Origin: Maribacter thermophilus
GTDB taxonomy: Bacteria; Bacteroidota; Bacteroidia; Flavobacteriales; Flavobacteriaceae
Assembly: GCF_001020565.1 (NCBI RefSeq)
Contig: NZ_LDAS01000001.1
Location: 3,594,769-3,658,768 of the forward strand
Reading direction: 5' to 3'
Length of the DNA stretch: 64,000 nt
Shown here: positions 8,647 through 17,859 of the stretch, in pieces
Layout: the number at the start of each line of letters is the position of its first letter
How positions within the stretch are numbered: position 1 is the stretch's first letter
Translations under genes and position numbers: made by a program
The notes under the pieces: model-generated
Told to the model about the DNA's origin: nothing
Seen by the model: only the letters and a program-made list of their open reading frames with translations
Database searches by the model: none

Positions 8647-8720
8647 TGGTTATGGAATCTTTATAGGGTTACTTGGTCCCTTTTTTTTAAACCACTCAGG
8701 ATATTTCCCTTTCTTTTCCC

Positions 8721-10424
8721 TTATTCGGTATCCAAGTCTTCGATTTTTCTGAATAGAGCGATGATATCCTTTGCGTTTACGGCATCGGTAGCCTCTATGT
8801 CAATGCGGTATTGGTAGTTTTGTACTTGTCCGTCTTCGTACAACTTCACCAATTTTTGCTTGTTCTTGGTAAATAGTTCCACCCAAATGCGATTTCCGGA
8901 AACTTCTATGTTCATCTGGTTTCGGTTCAGGTCCCTGGTGCTGAATTCGTACACAAGCTCCCTTGTTTTTTTAGGCTCGTCAATCCCCTTTTTAAAGGTA
9001 ATGCCACTCATTTCCCTATTGAACAATTTTACTTCTTGATGATACGAAATATCGTCCCTATCTACTTTGCCTATGGTATTGCCCAATGCTTCCAGGCCTT
9101 GGTAAAAAGGTATCCGGTCGATGTTCTGTTTTACCTGTAGCTTGTTCTCGTTCTTGTCCAAGATCGTTTGCAGGGCCTCTTTAGAGAACAGGGCATCGTC
9201 TATGGTGTTAAAGAATAGGCGCACGTATTTTCTAAAATTCAGGGCCCTTCCATTTTCTATATGTCGGATAAAGGGTTGCCCGTTTTTTACATGTAATTCT
9301 AGAATAAAACGGGTTTTGTCGTTGTCGAGAATTAGTTTTCTAGGGTCAATATCATTGATATCAAAAATATATTCATTGTTTATGGCCTCCTTTACACGGG
9401 TCTCGTTTCGTTCAAGAATGGCCCGGTTGTCTTCCAATACTAATTTTTGACGGGTGTTGCCCTCGGGCATCACCACGTTTCCAATTCTAGGGTTTATATA
9501 GTCCACCGCCTTTGGTATGGTGCCGATGTCGGGGCTATAGTGCCCAAAGTGTACTTCGGCCAAGGGAACCACTCCCTCTAGTACTTGGTGTATTTTTTTG
9601 GCGTGGGGCATGTTCTTGGCATAAATGACCAGCTTGTCCCTAAATCCGGTAGGGTTATCTCCTTCAAAATATTTGATGGCGTTTACGTTGTTTTTGGTCC
9701 AAATTTCCAAAAACAGTTCGCTACCCGACATTTCATATCGTAACGAAGAAGGGTTGAGGAGCGAAAGGTTAAAAACCGCGCTTTCTTCTCGGGTACCGCG
9801 CATACGTTCAAAACGCACATAGGCCGGCCGGTCTTTATCGGCCATGAGTTCTTGTCCTATTCTTTCCTTGGGCAGGGATACACTTTCGATGTTGTTTTCC
9901 AACCAATCCAAATGATCGGTGTAGGTGTGTAGGTTTAGGGCATTCTTATCGTATTCCTCGGCCACGGGAATAGCCTCTTCCAAAGCTTCCTTTAAACTGT
10001 GTCCATTGGCGGCATTACGGGCCAATAGGGTAAGGTCGCCCACATAATCTACTTTGTTGCCCCCGTCCAAGGAGCGTTGGATCAATTTTTGCCTTCCCTT
10101 GGTACGTATTTCCACCAAGATCCGGTCTTTATAGGTGTAGGAGTGGACACTGCGTTGGTCTATATCGGAAAGTCCAAAGGCGTACTCCCTTTTTTCGGCG
10201 CGCCCCTTATCGTCGGTCTCCGTAACCGAAAACTGTAAATAACTAGGGGAGATTACCTTCATGTCTTGTTCAAAGGTCAGTTTACTGGAGGCCACGGTAG
10301 CCGGGGTCGAAAGTTGTATTTCACGTACTTTGGACTTTAGGCTTTCCTGACCGCTTACAATGGCGGTGCAAAAAACTAGTATACCTAAGAAAATACGGTT
10401 TGTAACTACGGGGCTCCAGTTCAT
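8721..10424 (-). CDS. Exported protein of unknown function built from four divergent repeats
   Basis: 567 aa with an N-terminal hydrophobic segment ending IVSGQ (signal peptide). Four units of about 130 residues repeat the pattern 'F/Y-x-L-x-x-(I/L)-(D/N)...(V/I)E(I/L)xTK(N/G)xQ(K/P)x(I/L)...(D/E)Gxxxx(Y/F)': for example LVEIRTKGRQKLI at about 105, LFLEIWTKNNVNAI at about 245, FILELHVKNGQPFI at about 380 and IWVELFTKNKQKLV at about 520. I do not recognise the family. No catalytic motif is visible, so a binding or structural role in the periplasm is the simplest idea. It has its own terminator and no close partner. Confidence 0.7.
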   Translation of the reverse strand: MNWSPVVTNRIFLGILVFCTAIVSGQESLKSKVREIQLSTPATVASSKLTFEQDMKVISPSYLQFSVTETDDKGRAEKREYAFGLSDIDQRSVHSYTYKDRILVEIRTKGRQKLIQRSLDGGNKVDYVGDLTLLARNAANGHSLKEALEEAIPVAEEYDKNALNLHTYTDHLDWLENNIESVSLPKERIGQELMADKDRPAYVRFERMRGTREESAVFNLSLLNPSSLRYEMSGSELFLEIWTKNNVNAIKYFEGDNPTGFRDKLVIYAKNMPHAKKIHQVLEGVVPLAEVHFGHYSPDIGTIPKAVDYINPRIGNVVMPEGNTRQKLVLEDNRAILERNETRVKEAINNEYIFDINDIDPRKLILDNDKTRFILELHVKNGQPFIRHIENGRALNFRKYVRLFFNTIDDALFSKEALQTILDKNENKLQVKQNIDRIPFYQGLEALGNTIGKVDRDDISYHQEVKLFNREMSGITFKKGIDEPKKTRELVYEFSTRDLNRNQMNIEVSGNRIWVELFTKNKQKLVKLYEDGQVQNYQYRIDIEATDAVNAKDIIALFRKIEDLDTE

Positions 10425-10576
10425 CTTTTTATCGTTTTACGGAAAATACAGGCTGTATTTTTTCTACGGATAAATGTATCGAATAGAACCTCGTGAGTAA
10501 ATACCGGAAAACCAGTATAAAAGACTTTTTGGATTCGTAGCGGGTATTGAAATTTACGATTGTACAGATAGGTGTT

Positions 10577-11545
10577 TTACCCTTGGTTTCTAACGCCCAT
10601 TTTTGATGCCATTACGCTTATGATCAAGAGCTGTATGGCGTGGAAGAGCATAAGGGGCAATAGAATAATACCGATCGTAGCCGCATTGCCAAAAATGATC
10701 TTAGCGAACACCGTACCGTGCACCAACGATTTTTTGGTTCCGCAAAACTGGGCGGTAATCTGGTCTTCGGTATTGAACTTCATTTTCTTGGCCAAGAAAC
10801 CCGTTAAAAAATAGAGCAGCCAGAACAGGATTAAAACGGCCACAAAGAGGATGAGCATATCTACCACAGAGATAGTACTGAATATGTTCTCTTCAAAAGA
10901 CCTTGCAAAACTTTTGTAGATGATCAATAGAATGATGGATTTGTCGAACAAGGTCAGTTGTTTGGAGTATTTCTGGGCATAATCTCCCAAAAATCGTTGA
11001 AGGACAACCCCAAACATGACCGGTAGAATGATCTGTACAATCAATTGAATGTAAATATCAGCAAAGTTAAAATCGGTTTGCGCGTTCTTAACAAAGAGCC
11101 CCATCCATAAAGGGGTAAGCACCACACCGATAATGCCCGAAATACTGGCATTGAAAATGGCGGCGGGTATATTGCCCTTGGCAATGGATACCATGACCAC
11201 CGAAGAGGAAACGGTAGACGGTAGGGCCGCCAAGAAAAAAAAGGCCAGCCATATAATTTCCTGTTCTTCATTTTGCACGAGGGGGTGGAACAACAATACC
11301 AACAACGGAAAAATGAGAAAGGTGGAAGCCTGTACCAAAAGGTGCAACCGCCAATTTTTAATCCCGTCCCTTAATTTCGTCGGACTCAATTTAAGGCCGT
11401 AGAAGAAGAATATAAGCGAAATACCTATGCCACTTATACTATCTACGGGAAATTTGCTTTCCGGCAGTCCCCATTGGGGAAATAGGTAGGCCAGGCCAAT
11501 GACCCCTATCACCGAGAGTACAAACCGATCTATCTTTAGTTTCAT
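10577..11545 (-). CDS. Bile acid:sodium symporter family protein (SBF-like)
   Basis: 322 aa with nine to ten transmembrane helices. The motif ALPSTVSSSVVMVSIAKGN near residue 110 is the crossover segment of the SBF-like (YfeH/P7 type) group, and HGTVFAKIIFG near 280 is the second repeat. Members of this group are inner-membrane sodium-coupled carriers of organic anions. Bile acids are not the likely substrate in a free-living marine bacterium. It is monocistronic, with the AsmA gene about 95 bp upstream on the same strand. Confidence 0.87.
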   Translation of the reverse strand: MKLKIDRFVLSVIGVIGLAYLFPQWGLPESKFPVDSISGIGISLIFFFYGLKLSPTKLRDGIKNWRLHLLVQASTFLIFPLLVLLFHPLVQNEEQEIIWLAFFFLAALPSTVSSSVVMVSIAKGNIPAAIFNASISGIIGVVLTPLWMGLFVKNAQTDFNFADIYIQLIVQIILPVMFGVVLQRFLGDYAQKYSKQLTLFDKSIILLIIYKSFARSFEENIFSTISVVDMLILFVAVLILFWLLYFLTGFLAKKMKFNTEDQITAQFCGTKKSLVHGTVFAKIIFGNAATIGIILLPLMLFHAIQLLIISVMASKMGVRNQG

Positions 11546-11639
11546 ATTTTTTCAGCGCAAAGATAGTATATGACAAGGACGGCATTCGATTGTCGGACCA
11601 TAATTTTATAGGGACGGTGCGAAAGTTTTTCCTACCTAT

Positions 11640-14546
11640 TTAATGAAGTAGGTTGAGGGAGTCTACAGGTTGGGTCTTTATAGAATCTAGTTGTATATTT
11701 TGGATCTGCGACTGAAGCTTATTTATGTCGTCTATGGACATACCTTCTCGAATGGAATCCTTGAGCATTGACATTCGTTGGATATCTTCTTCGGATAAAC
11801 TGCCTTCGGTATCTTCCAAAGCATCAAGATCGGGCGATTTTGTACCGAGTTTTACGTCAAAATCGTCACTGTTTCCCTTTATGACCACGGGAATGCCCAA
11901 AAGTCCGAACGGAGGTAGGCCTATCCGCATTTTAAGACTTAGCTCTCCGTCCAAGGTGGTTTGGCCTTCGGCCCTTAGTTTAAAAGGTGATACCTTAAAC
12001 TTAAAACGTTCCATGTCCAAGACATTGTTGCTTAGGCTGGAGTTGATGGTAATTTCCGATACCTTGGGGTCGTTCAGGGCCTCAAATCCTGATTTTTCAG
12101 ACACTTTGCCCATTAATTTATAGCCGTTAAATTGTACGCTGTGCACTTTTAGGGTTCCCTTGCCCGATAATTCCGGAAGTACCGGTAGCATTTGGTCGTC
12201 GAGGGTGCCGGCCAAATTATAATCTACCGACATTATACCGGATGCCTGTGCCGCCGCAGGCGCCAGTTCCTGAAAAAGGTCGATACTGTTGTATCCTTTT
12301 TCTATGTTCAGGTCTTGCGCCTTAATGTCCATGGTAAACAAGGCCTTTTTTGTGGATACCGGCTTGTAAACACCGGACAATGAAGCGGTACCGTCCACCA
12401 TTTTTAGATGTCCGTTTTTTAGAAAAAGTCCCTCTTTGTTAAGTCCCAAATTTCCTAAAAGGTCCGTAATGTCCAATTTATCATAGGTAAGGGTATCTAT
12501 ATGTAATTTTAGTGCCAGATCTATATTTTCGGGCACCTGTATTACCCCGCTTACTACTTCTTCGGTGGTGCCGTTGCCCAAACTGTCCATCGGTTGTTGT
12601 ATTTCTTGGGTAGGGAAAAATTCGGTAATGTCAATATTGGGCGAGCGTAAATTTACATCGCCACGCAAGGTACCTTCGGAAGAAAGGGCATAATCTAAAT
12701 AGTCGGTAAAATAACCGTCCATATTTATCTGTGATGAACGGTGCTCAATGTCCAATTTGGAAAAAGCCATCTTATCGTTCAAGAACAAAAACTGCCCCTC
12801 TTTTACCCATACCTCGTACGGCAGCAGGTCGGTCTTTATCTTGATGTTCTTAATGCCCAAGGTACCGCTGTTCTTGTTTTCTCCCAGGGCATTGTCCAAA
12901 CGTCCTTTTAGGTCGGCATCGGCATTGAGTTGCCCATCCTTGATCAAAAACGGGAGGTCTACTACTTGGTTAAGGGCGGTAAAGTCGATGCTTCCCTTGG
13001 CCTGTATATCGTATTGTGGATTATCAAAATTTTTAAAAGAGGCCTTGCTCGTGAACTGGTTGTCCAAAAAAGAGAAATTAAGGGCATTGATGGTCAGTGA
13101 AGAAGCCTCATAGGTCTGTCCCTCATTTTCCAGTACTGCGTTAAGCTCTATGTTTTTAATGGGTTCGGGGTGGCCGGAGGTCTGCAAATACCCATTGGTC
13201 AGCTTAAAAACACTTTTGGTTTTTGGCAGTTTGGATGTTTCCGGTCTGTAGATACCGTCAATATCCAGATCGGTCTCCAAAACGCCGTTAAACGCAAGGT
13301 CTGGCAGACTAAGGGTTTCGTTAAGAAGACTGAGGTTTATGTTCGATTTTATTTTTGACTTCACGTAAAGCGAATCCAAAAAGCCCTGAGCAAACAAGTG
13401 TCCTTGGGTAATTTCATTGTTATGGGTAAAGTTGAGGCTGTCTAAACGAAAGCTTATTTCATCACCATTTAGACTGCCCTTTAGTTGCATATAGAGGTCC
13501 TCTATAGGTTGACTGGCATTGATGTGCTTTATGGCTCCATCGCGGATATCGACCTCCAGGTCCGTTTGGTCTATTTTCTTGTCATCGGGCACTGTACCAG
13601 CGTAACCTGCCAAACGTAGGGTAGCATCCATATCGCCCTTGAGGCTCATTTCTTTGGACCATTCCACGTATTTTGGGGGTAGGGCACTGACCACATCTTC
13701 CAAGGTTCCGTTTTCGGTGTTAACGATCAGGTTATAGGCCACTCCCTCATCAAAAATATCAAGATTGCCGTGGAAGTTCACCTCTAGGTCGTTTAATGAA
13801 ATGGTGTTCTTGTCCAGTTCTATGGATAAGTTTTCCGTGTCATAGATCGTAAAAGACCGGGCCTTTAGTTTTTTTCCGTTCAGGTAATCTACATTATCAA
13901 AAACAACATTTACATTATCGATATCCAATCGCGAACCCAATTCCAGTTTACCGTCCACCAATCCGCCGCGGCCATTGTAATCCAGGCCGTTGGAACTTAC
14001 GGAAATGCCTATTTCTTCATCTTTATACAAGATGGTCGCGTTTTTTATTTTTAATCGCCTTAGATTTAAGTTTAACCCTTGGTCACTACTGTCTTTTTCA
14101 GAAGAAGTCACAGTGTCGGTAGCCTTGTATACATCATAGTTGTTTCGGCCCAACTTGTCTTTTATAAGCTTAATGTTGCCATCTGTCAAATAAGTTCCTT
14201 CGACCACCACTTTATCAGAAAAAATGAGTTTAAAAACATTGATGCCGAATCCCAATTCTTGGGCAGTGACCAATGTTTCCTTTTCAAAGGGTTCCGGACT
14301 GGCCAAGTTTACCTCTTCAAAAGAAAAAGTAAGAGAAGGGAAATGCCTAAAGAATGAAATGGAGGAATTCTCGAACTGCAGTTCTGTCTTTAAATTGGCG
14401 TTGATGCCCTTTTTGATTTCGTTGGAAATGGTATCGCTAAAAATGGAAGGGATACAGAACAAACAAACAAGTAAGATACCTATGACCAGCAAACTCCATT
14501 TGAGCAATTTGACCATTTTATTTTTAGGGGTATTTTCTTTTTTCAT
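11640..14546 (-). CDS. AsmA family protein
   Basis: 968 aa. One N-terminal transmembrane helix (about residues 10-35, LLKWSLLVIGILLVCLFC) is followed by the AsmA opening SISFFRHFPSLTFSFEEVNL, and a C-terminal AsmA domain with the typical GTLKVHSVQFNGYKLMGKVS and MRIGLPPFGLLGIPVVIKGN. A long beta-rich middle fits the bridge-like lipid-transfer groove known for AsmA/TamB/YhdP proteins. It probably spans the periplasm and supports outer-membrane lipid homeostasis. Confidence 0.9.
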   Translation of the reverse strand: MKKENTPKNKMVKLLKWSLLVIGILLVCLFCIPSIFSDTISNEIKKGINANLKTELQFENSSISFFRHFPSLTFSFEEVNLASPEPFEKETLVTAQELGFGINVFKLIFSDKVVVEGTYLTDGNIKLIKDKLGRNNYDVYKATDTVTSSEKDSSDQGLNLNLRRLKIKNATILYKDEEIGISVSSNGLDYNGRGGLVDGKLELGSRLDIDNVNVVFDNVDYLNGKKLKARSFTIYDTENLSIELDKNTISLNDLEVNFHGNLDIFDEGVAYNLIVNTENGTLEDVVSALPPKYVEWSKEMSLKGDMDATLRLAGYAGTVPDDKKIDQTDLEVDIRDGAIKHINASQPIEDLYMQLKGSLNGDEISFRLDSLNFTHNNEITQGHLFAQGFLDSLYVKSKIKSNINLSLLNETLSLPDLAFNGVLETDLDIDGIYRPETSKLPKTKSVFKLTNGYLQTSGHPEPIKNIELNAVLENEGQTYEASSLTINALNFSFLDNQFTSKASFKNFDNPQYDIQAKGSIDFTALNQVVDLPFLIKDGQLNADADLKGRLDNALGENKNSGTLGIKNIKIKTDLLPYEVWVKEGQFLFLNDKMAFSKLDIEHRSSQINMDGYFTDYLDYALSSEGTLRGDVNLRSPNIDITEFFPTQEIQQPMDSLGNGTTEEVVSGVIQVPENIDLALKLHIDTLTYDKLDITDLLGNLGLNKEGLFLKNGHLKMVDGTASLSGVYKPVSTKKALFTMDIKAQDLNIEKGYNSIDLFQELAPAAAQASGIMSVDYNLAGTLDDQMLPVLPELSGKGTLKVHSVQFNGYKLMGKVSEKSGFEALNDPKVSEITINSSLSNNVLDMERFKFKVSPFKLRAEGQTTLDGELSLKMRIGLPPFGLLGIPVVIKGNSDDFDVKLGTKSPDLDALEDTEGSLSEEDIQRMSMLKDSIREGMSIDDINKLQSQIQNIQLDSIKTQPVDSLNLLH

Positions 14547-14586
14547 GAATACGATCGGTTCTTTACCAAGATTTGGGGTTGGCTAA

Positions 14587-15119
14587 ATTAAAATGTTTTG
14601 CTTTCGTACCTCTTTGTGATAGAAAGATTTTTTAACATCAATGGATTTTTACTCTTAAAGTTGTATAAAAGTGCAACGGAAGCTCAGTCTTCATATAACG
14701 GGTAAAAAGTAATGGGGGATAAAGAATACTTGAAATATGAAAAACAGAACATTCCGTTAAGCACTTTGTTTGATCATTGTAGTTAGTGATAATACCGGTA
14801 GCGGTATTCATTTATCGCTACATAGATATTAAAAAATGTAATCTATATAAAACGAAATCAACCGTCATGGCAATTGTATCGACCAAGCCCCAAGTTTTAT
14901 CTAACAAAATTTTTGGGATGCTGCAAAAAGTAGCGCGTCACCTATGAAAGGAAACCTTAAATAGAACAATGCGAAGGATGTTTTTTGCATATCCAAAGGT
15001 TTTTATAACGAGTGGCCCCAGTTAGGTAATATGCCTTTTTCCCGTATTCTATAAACCATTCGGTTTGGATTCTATTCTTGTTGGTACTACTAAGAAAAAC
15101 TTAATAAAAACCATTTTTT
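14587..15119. other. Intergenic region between divergent asmA-like and yceI genes
   Basis: About 530 bp upstream of both genes. Apart from the regulatory site at its right end I see no gene, RNA or strong repeat in it. Confidence 0.6.
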
Positions 15120-15166
15120 CTTATGATAAAAGTCATAAGTAAGAAAAAAATTGGGTCATAGTTTTG
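15120..15166 (+). promoter_or_regulatory. Promoter with CRP/FNR-type palindrome at about -41
   Basis: CTTATGA-TAAAAG-TCATAAG (15120-15139) is a perfect 7-bp inverted repeat with 6-nt spacer, a CRP/FNR-superfamily type site. A Bacteroidetes -7 box, TAGTTTTG, lies at 15159-15166. Start of transcription would be near 15170, so the palindrome centre is at about -41, the class II activator position, and it occupies the place of the missing -33 TTTG box. Confidence 0.6.
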
Positions 15167-15193
15167 CCCCATAACCTAACAAAAACCTGCAGT

Positions 15194-15778
15194 ATGACAG
15201 CAAATAAAAACACGTACAGAACAACCTTTGGGTTACTGATTTTTTTATTGATAATATCGAATATAGCCTTGGCCCAAGAGTTCGATTTAAAGAACAACAC
15301 CTCTTCGTTGACCGTTTTGGGAACCTCTAGCTTACACGATTGGGAAATAGATGCCGAAGAGCAAAACGGAAAGATCGTGTTCAGCGATTTAGAGGCGGCA
15401 GAAATTGGTCAACTCCAAGTAACGGTTGTGGCCGAAAGTTTAAAAAGTGGTAAATCCGGTATGGATAAAAACACTTATAAGGCCCTTAAAACAAGCAAGT
15501 ACAAAGACATTTCCTTTGTTTTGGCAGAAGTTACCAAAACTAGCGATAAAGGTAACGGAAACTATGCTGTTAGCGTAATAGGCGACTTAACTATTGCCGG
15601 AGTAAAAAAGAGAATACCCTTGCAATTTTCGCTAAAGATAAGTGGTGATAAAATTACGCTTACCGGAGAAACATCGTTCAATATGACCGATTATAATATT
15701 GAGCCACCAAAGGCATTGTTGGGCACCATTACCACCGGTGACGAGGTGACCATAAAATTCAATACCATATTTCAATAA
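15194..15778 (+). CDS. YceI family periplasmic protein
   Basis: 194 aa from the ATG at 15194. An in-frame ATG at 15164 lies inside the -7 promoter box, so it cannot be the start. Signal peptide ends IALAQ. The YceI lipocalin-like pattern is present: SSLTVLGTSSLHDWEIDAEE near the N-terminus, SGMDKNTYKALKTSKYKDISF, and VIGDLTIAGVKKRIPLQF near the C-terminus. YceI barrels bind isoprenoid or other apolar chains in the periplasm and are often stress or redox induced. First gene of a YceI-porin-YceI cluster, 31 bp before the porin gene. Confidence 0.9.
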   Translation: MTANKNTYRTTFGLLIFLLIISNIALAQEFDLKNNTSSLTVLGTSSLHDWEIDAEEQNGKIVFSDLEAAEIGQLQVTVVAESLKSGKSGMDKNTYKALKTSKYKDISFVLAEVTKTSDKGNGNYAVSVIGDLTIAGVKKRIPLQFSLKISGDKITLTGETSFNMTDYNIEPPKALLGTITTGDEVTIKFNTIFQ

Positions 15779-15809
15779 CAAATAAAAACAACTATTAAAA
15801 CAGTAGATT

Positions 15810-17078
15810 ATGAGATCAATTTTTAAAAACGTCATATTGTTCGGAGCCCTTTTGGCGGGTGTTGGTTTATCGGCCCAAAACAGGCAACTGGACAATTATC
15901 GGCAACCGGATAAGAGAGGTGTAAACGTATTTGAGAGTCCAAAGGACACCATTACCACTTTTGATCATGTAAAAGTAAGGATCGGGGGGTCTTTTGCCTT
16001 GCAATATCAGTCTTTGGACAACGAAAATTCAGGTGTGGTGCCCTTGGCGGAAGTAGGAAGCAATTTTAACTTGGCGACTGCTAATTTGGATTTGGATGTA
16101 GCACTTTACGATGGGGTAAACATGCACTTGAGAACTTACTTGTCCTCTAGGCACCACAATGAGCCTTATGTAAAGGGAGGTTATTTTCAAATAGACAAGT
16201 TAGATTTTATCAGTGAAGGTTTCTTGGGCGATTTTATGAACCACGCCACCATTAAGATCGGGCATATGGAGAACAACTATGGTGATGCTCATTTTAGAAG
16301 AAGCGACAATGCGCAAGCTATTTATAATCCGTTCGTAGGTAACCTGATCATGGATTCTTTTACTACCGAGGTAGGGGCCGAACTCTATTACAGAACCAAT
16401 AGTGGCTTCTTTGGTATGCTAGGGTTTACCAATGGTAAATTAAACCAAAGTGTCACCAAAAATAACGGGTCTACCGGAGGTGCCGCCCTCTTGGCAAAAT
16501 TGGGGTACGACAAACAACTTTCAGACGACCTAAGATTTAGGTTAACGGGATCTTTGTACAACACTGGGTATGCACCCAATGTATATCTATACTCTGCCGA
16601 TAGGGCCGGAGCTAGGTACTACGATGTTATGCAAGATGCTTCCGCTACCAGCGATAACTTTAGGGCGGGCCGTTTTGATCCAGGCTTTACCAATAAGATT
16701 ACAGCGGTTATGATCAACCCGTTCGTAAAATATGGAGGACTTGAGTTTTTCGGAACCGTAGAACTTACTTCGGGAAGAAGCTTGGCCGAAACCGATAGAA
16801 GAAATGCAGAGCAATACGCCGGTGAAGTTATTTATAGGTTCGGTAAAGATGAAAACCTTTTTGTAGGTGGGCGTTACAATACCGTAAGTGCAGAGTTGGC
16901 CAGTGGCGATGATGTAAGTATAGATAGGTTTCAATTAGGAGGCGGTTGGTTTATGACCAAGAACGTGCTTGTAAAAGCGGAATATGTAAACCAACAATAT
17001 AACGATTACCCTACCGGAGACCTCTTTGAAGACGGTCAGTTTGACGGGTTTATTCTAGAAGCAGTCATAAGCTTTTAA
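15810..17078 (+). CDS. Outer-membrane porin-like beta-barrel protein
   Basis: 422 aa, signal peptide ending GLSAQ. The body is alternating beta strands with glycines and aromatic residues. FDHVKVRIGGSFALQYQS opens the barrel and FDGFILEAVISF closes it with a terminal Phe, as expected for outer-membrane barrels. GHMENNYGDAHFRRSDNA resembles the phosphate-selective porin O/P type constriction region. It probably lets small solutes through the outer membrane. Co-transcribed with the upstream yceI gene; a long-loop hairpin follows the stop. Confidence 0.7.
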   Translation: MRSIFKNVILFGALLAGVGLSAQNRQLDNYRQPDKRGVNVFESPKDTITTFDHVKVRIGGSFALQYQSLDNENSGVVPLAEVGSNFNLATANLDLDVALYDGVNMHLRTYLSSRHHNEPYVKGGYFQIDKLDFISEGFLGDFMNHATIKIGHMENNYGDAHFRRSDNAQAIYNPFVGNLIMDSFTTEVGAELYYRTNSGFFGMLGFTNGKLNQSVTKNNGSTGGAALLAKLGYDKQLSDDLRFRLTGSLYNTGYAPNVYLYSADRAGARYYDVMQDASATSDNFRAGRFDPGFTNKITAVMINPFVKYGGLEFFGTVELTSGRSLAETDRRNAEQYAGEVIYRFGKDENLFVGGRYNTVSAELASGDDVSIDRFQLGGGWFMTKNVLVKAEYVNQQYNDYPTGDLFEDGQFDGFILEAVISF

Positions 17079-17093
17079 TTATTAATAGGGTTA

Positions 17094-17159
17094 AAAGCAA
17101 GTCTCATTGTACCCGGTTCTTTTCCTCGTATTTTTGGATGTTACTTTGAGACTTGCTTT
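17094..17159 (+). terminator. Long-loop hairpin after the porin gene
   Basis: Perfect 13-bp inverted repeat AAAGCAAGTCTCA / TGAGACTTGCTTT with a 40-nt loop, followed by ATTTAT. It may end the transcript partly and so reduce expression of the second yceI gene. Confidence 0.6.
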
Positions 17160-17189
17160 ATTTATCATAACATTAAATCATTTGGTACT

Positions 17190-17780
17190 ATGATATTAAA
17201 AAAAGTAACACTGTTTTTTTCTGTTATGGCCATCATGGCGTTTACAACGGGTGCAACCATTAGAAGCACCTATGTAGCCATTACTCCCGATAGTTCTCTG
17301 TACATCAAGGGAACTACCAATGTAAACACCTTTTCTTGTCTTTTTGATGTTGAAAATATAGATAACCCGGTGCGTGTGGACTATCATATGGAGGGAGATC
17401 GAATAAAGTTCGATGAAACCGTGCTGGTCTTGAGCGTGGATTGTTTTGATTGCGGCGGAAGAGGTATCAATAAGGACTTTCGAGAAATATTAAAATCAGA
17501 AGAAGAGCCCCATATACTTTTATCTTTAAAAGAGATCAGGCCTATTGCCGATCATGAGGCCTATGAGGCCCTGTTGGATATAGAGATAGCAGGTGAGACC
17601 AATATGTACAAAGTGCCCGTAAAGGTCGAAAAAGATAATAGCCTGTTAATACAAGGAGACCTCAACGTGCGTTTGCCCGATCATAATATAGAGGCTCCGA
17701 GCAAGCTGTTCGGCCTTATAAACATACACGAGAATGTTGAGATCGCCTTTAAATTGGGGATCCAGGAGATTAGAAATTAG
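17190..17780 (+). CDS. YceI-like periplasmic protein (divergent)
   Basis: 196 aa, hydrophobic N-terminus (signal peptide to about residue 24). It follows the YceI fold: LYIKGTTNVNTFSCLFD at the N-terminus and LLIQGDLNVRLPDHNIEAPSKLFGLI near the C-terminus, where the first copy has the similar FNMTDYNIEPPKALLGTI. It is well diverged from the first YceI protein and has a CFDCGG segment (two Cys) at about residue 89. It lies 111 bp after the porin gene beyond a hairpin, so a separate or attenuated expression is possible. Confidence 0.78.
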   Translation: MILKKVTLFFSVMAIMAFTTGATIRSTYVAITPDSSLYIKGTTNVNTFSCLFDVENIDNPVRVDYHMEGDRIKFDETVLVLSVDCFDCGGRGINKDFREILKSEEEPHILLSLKEIRPIADHEAYEALLDIEIAGETNMYKVPVKVEKDNSLLIQGDLNVRLPDHNIEAPSKLFGLINIHENVEIAFKLGIQEIRN

Positions 17781-17859
17781 CTGGCCTGTCCTTCGTATGG
17801 GTTATTGGTACATTTTGCTACCTGCATTATAACCGTAAAAGACCGTTTTCTACCTGTTA

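Noticed and set aside
15164..15193. Longer start for the first YceI protein
   Set aside because: The ATG at 15164 lies inside the -7 promoter element, and the shorter form begins directly with a signal peptide.
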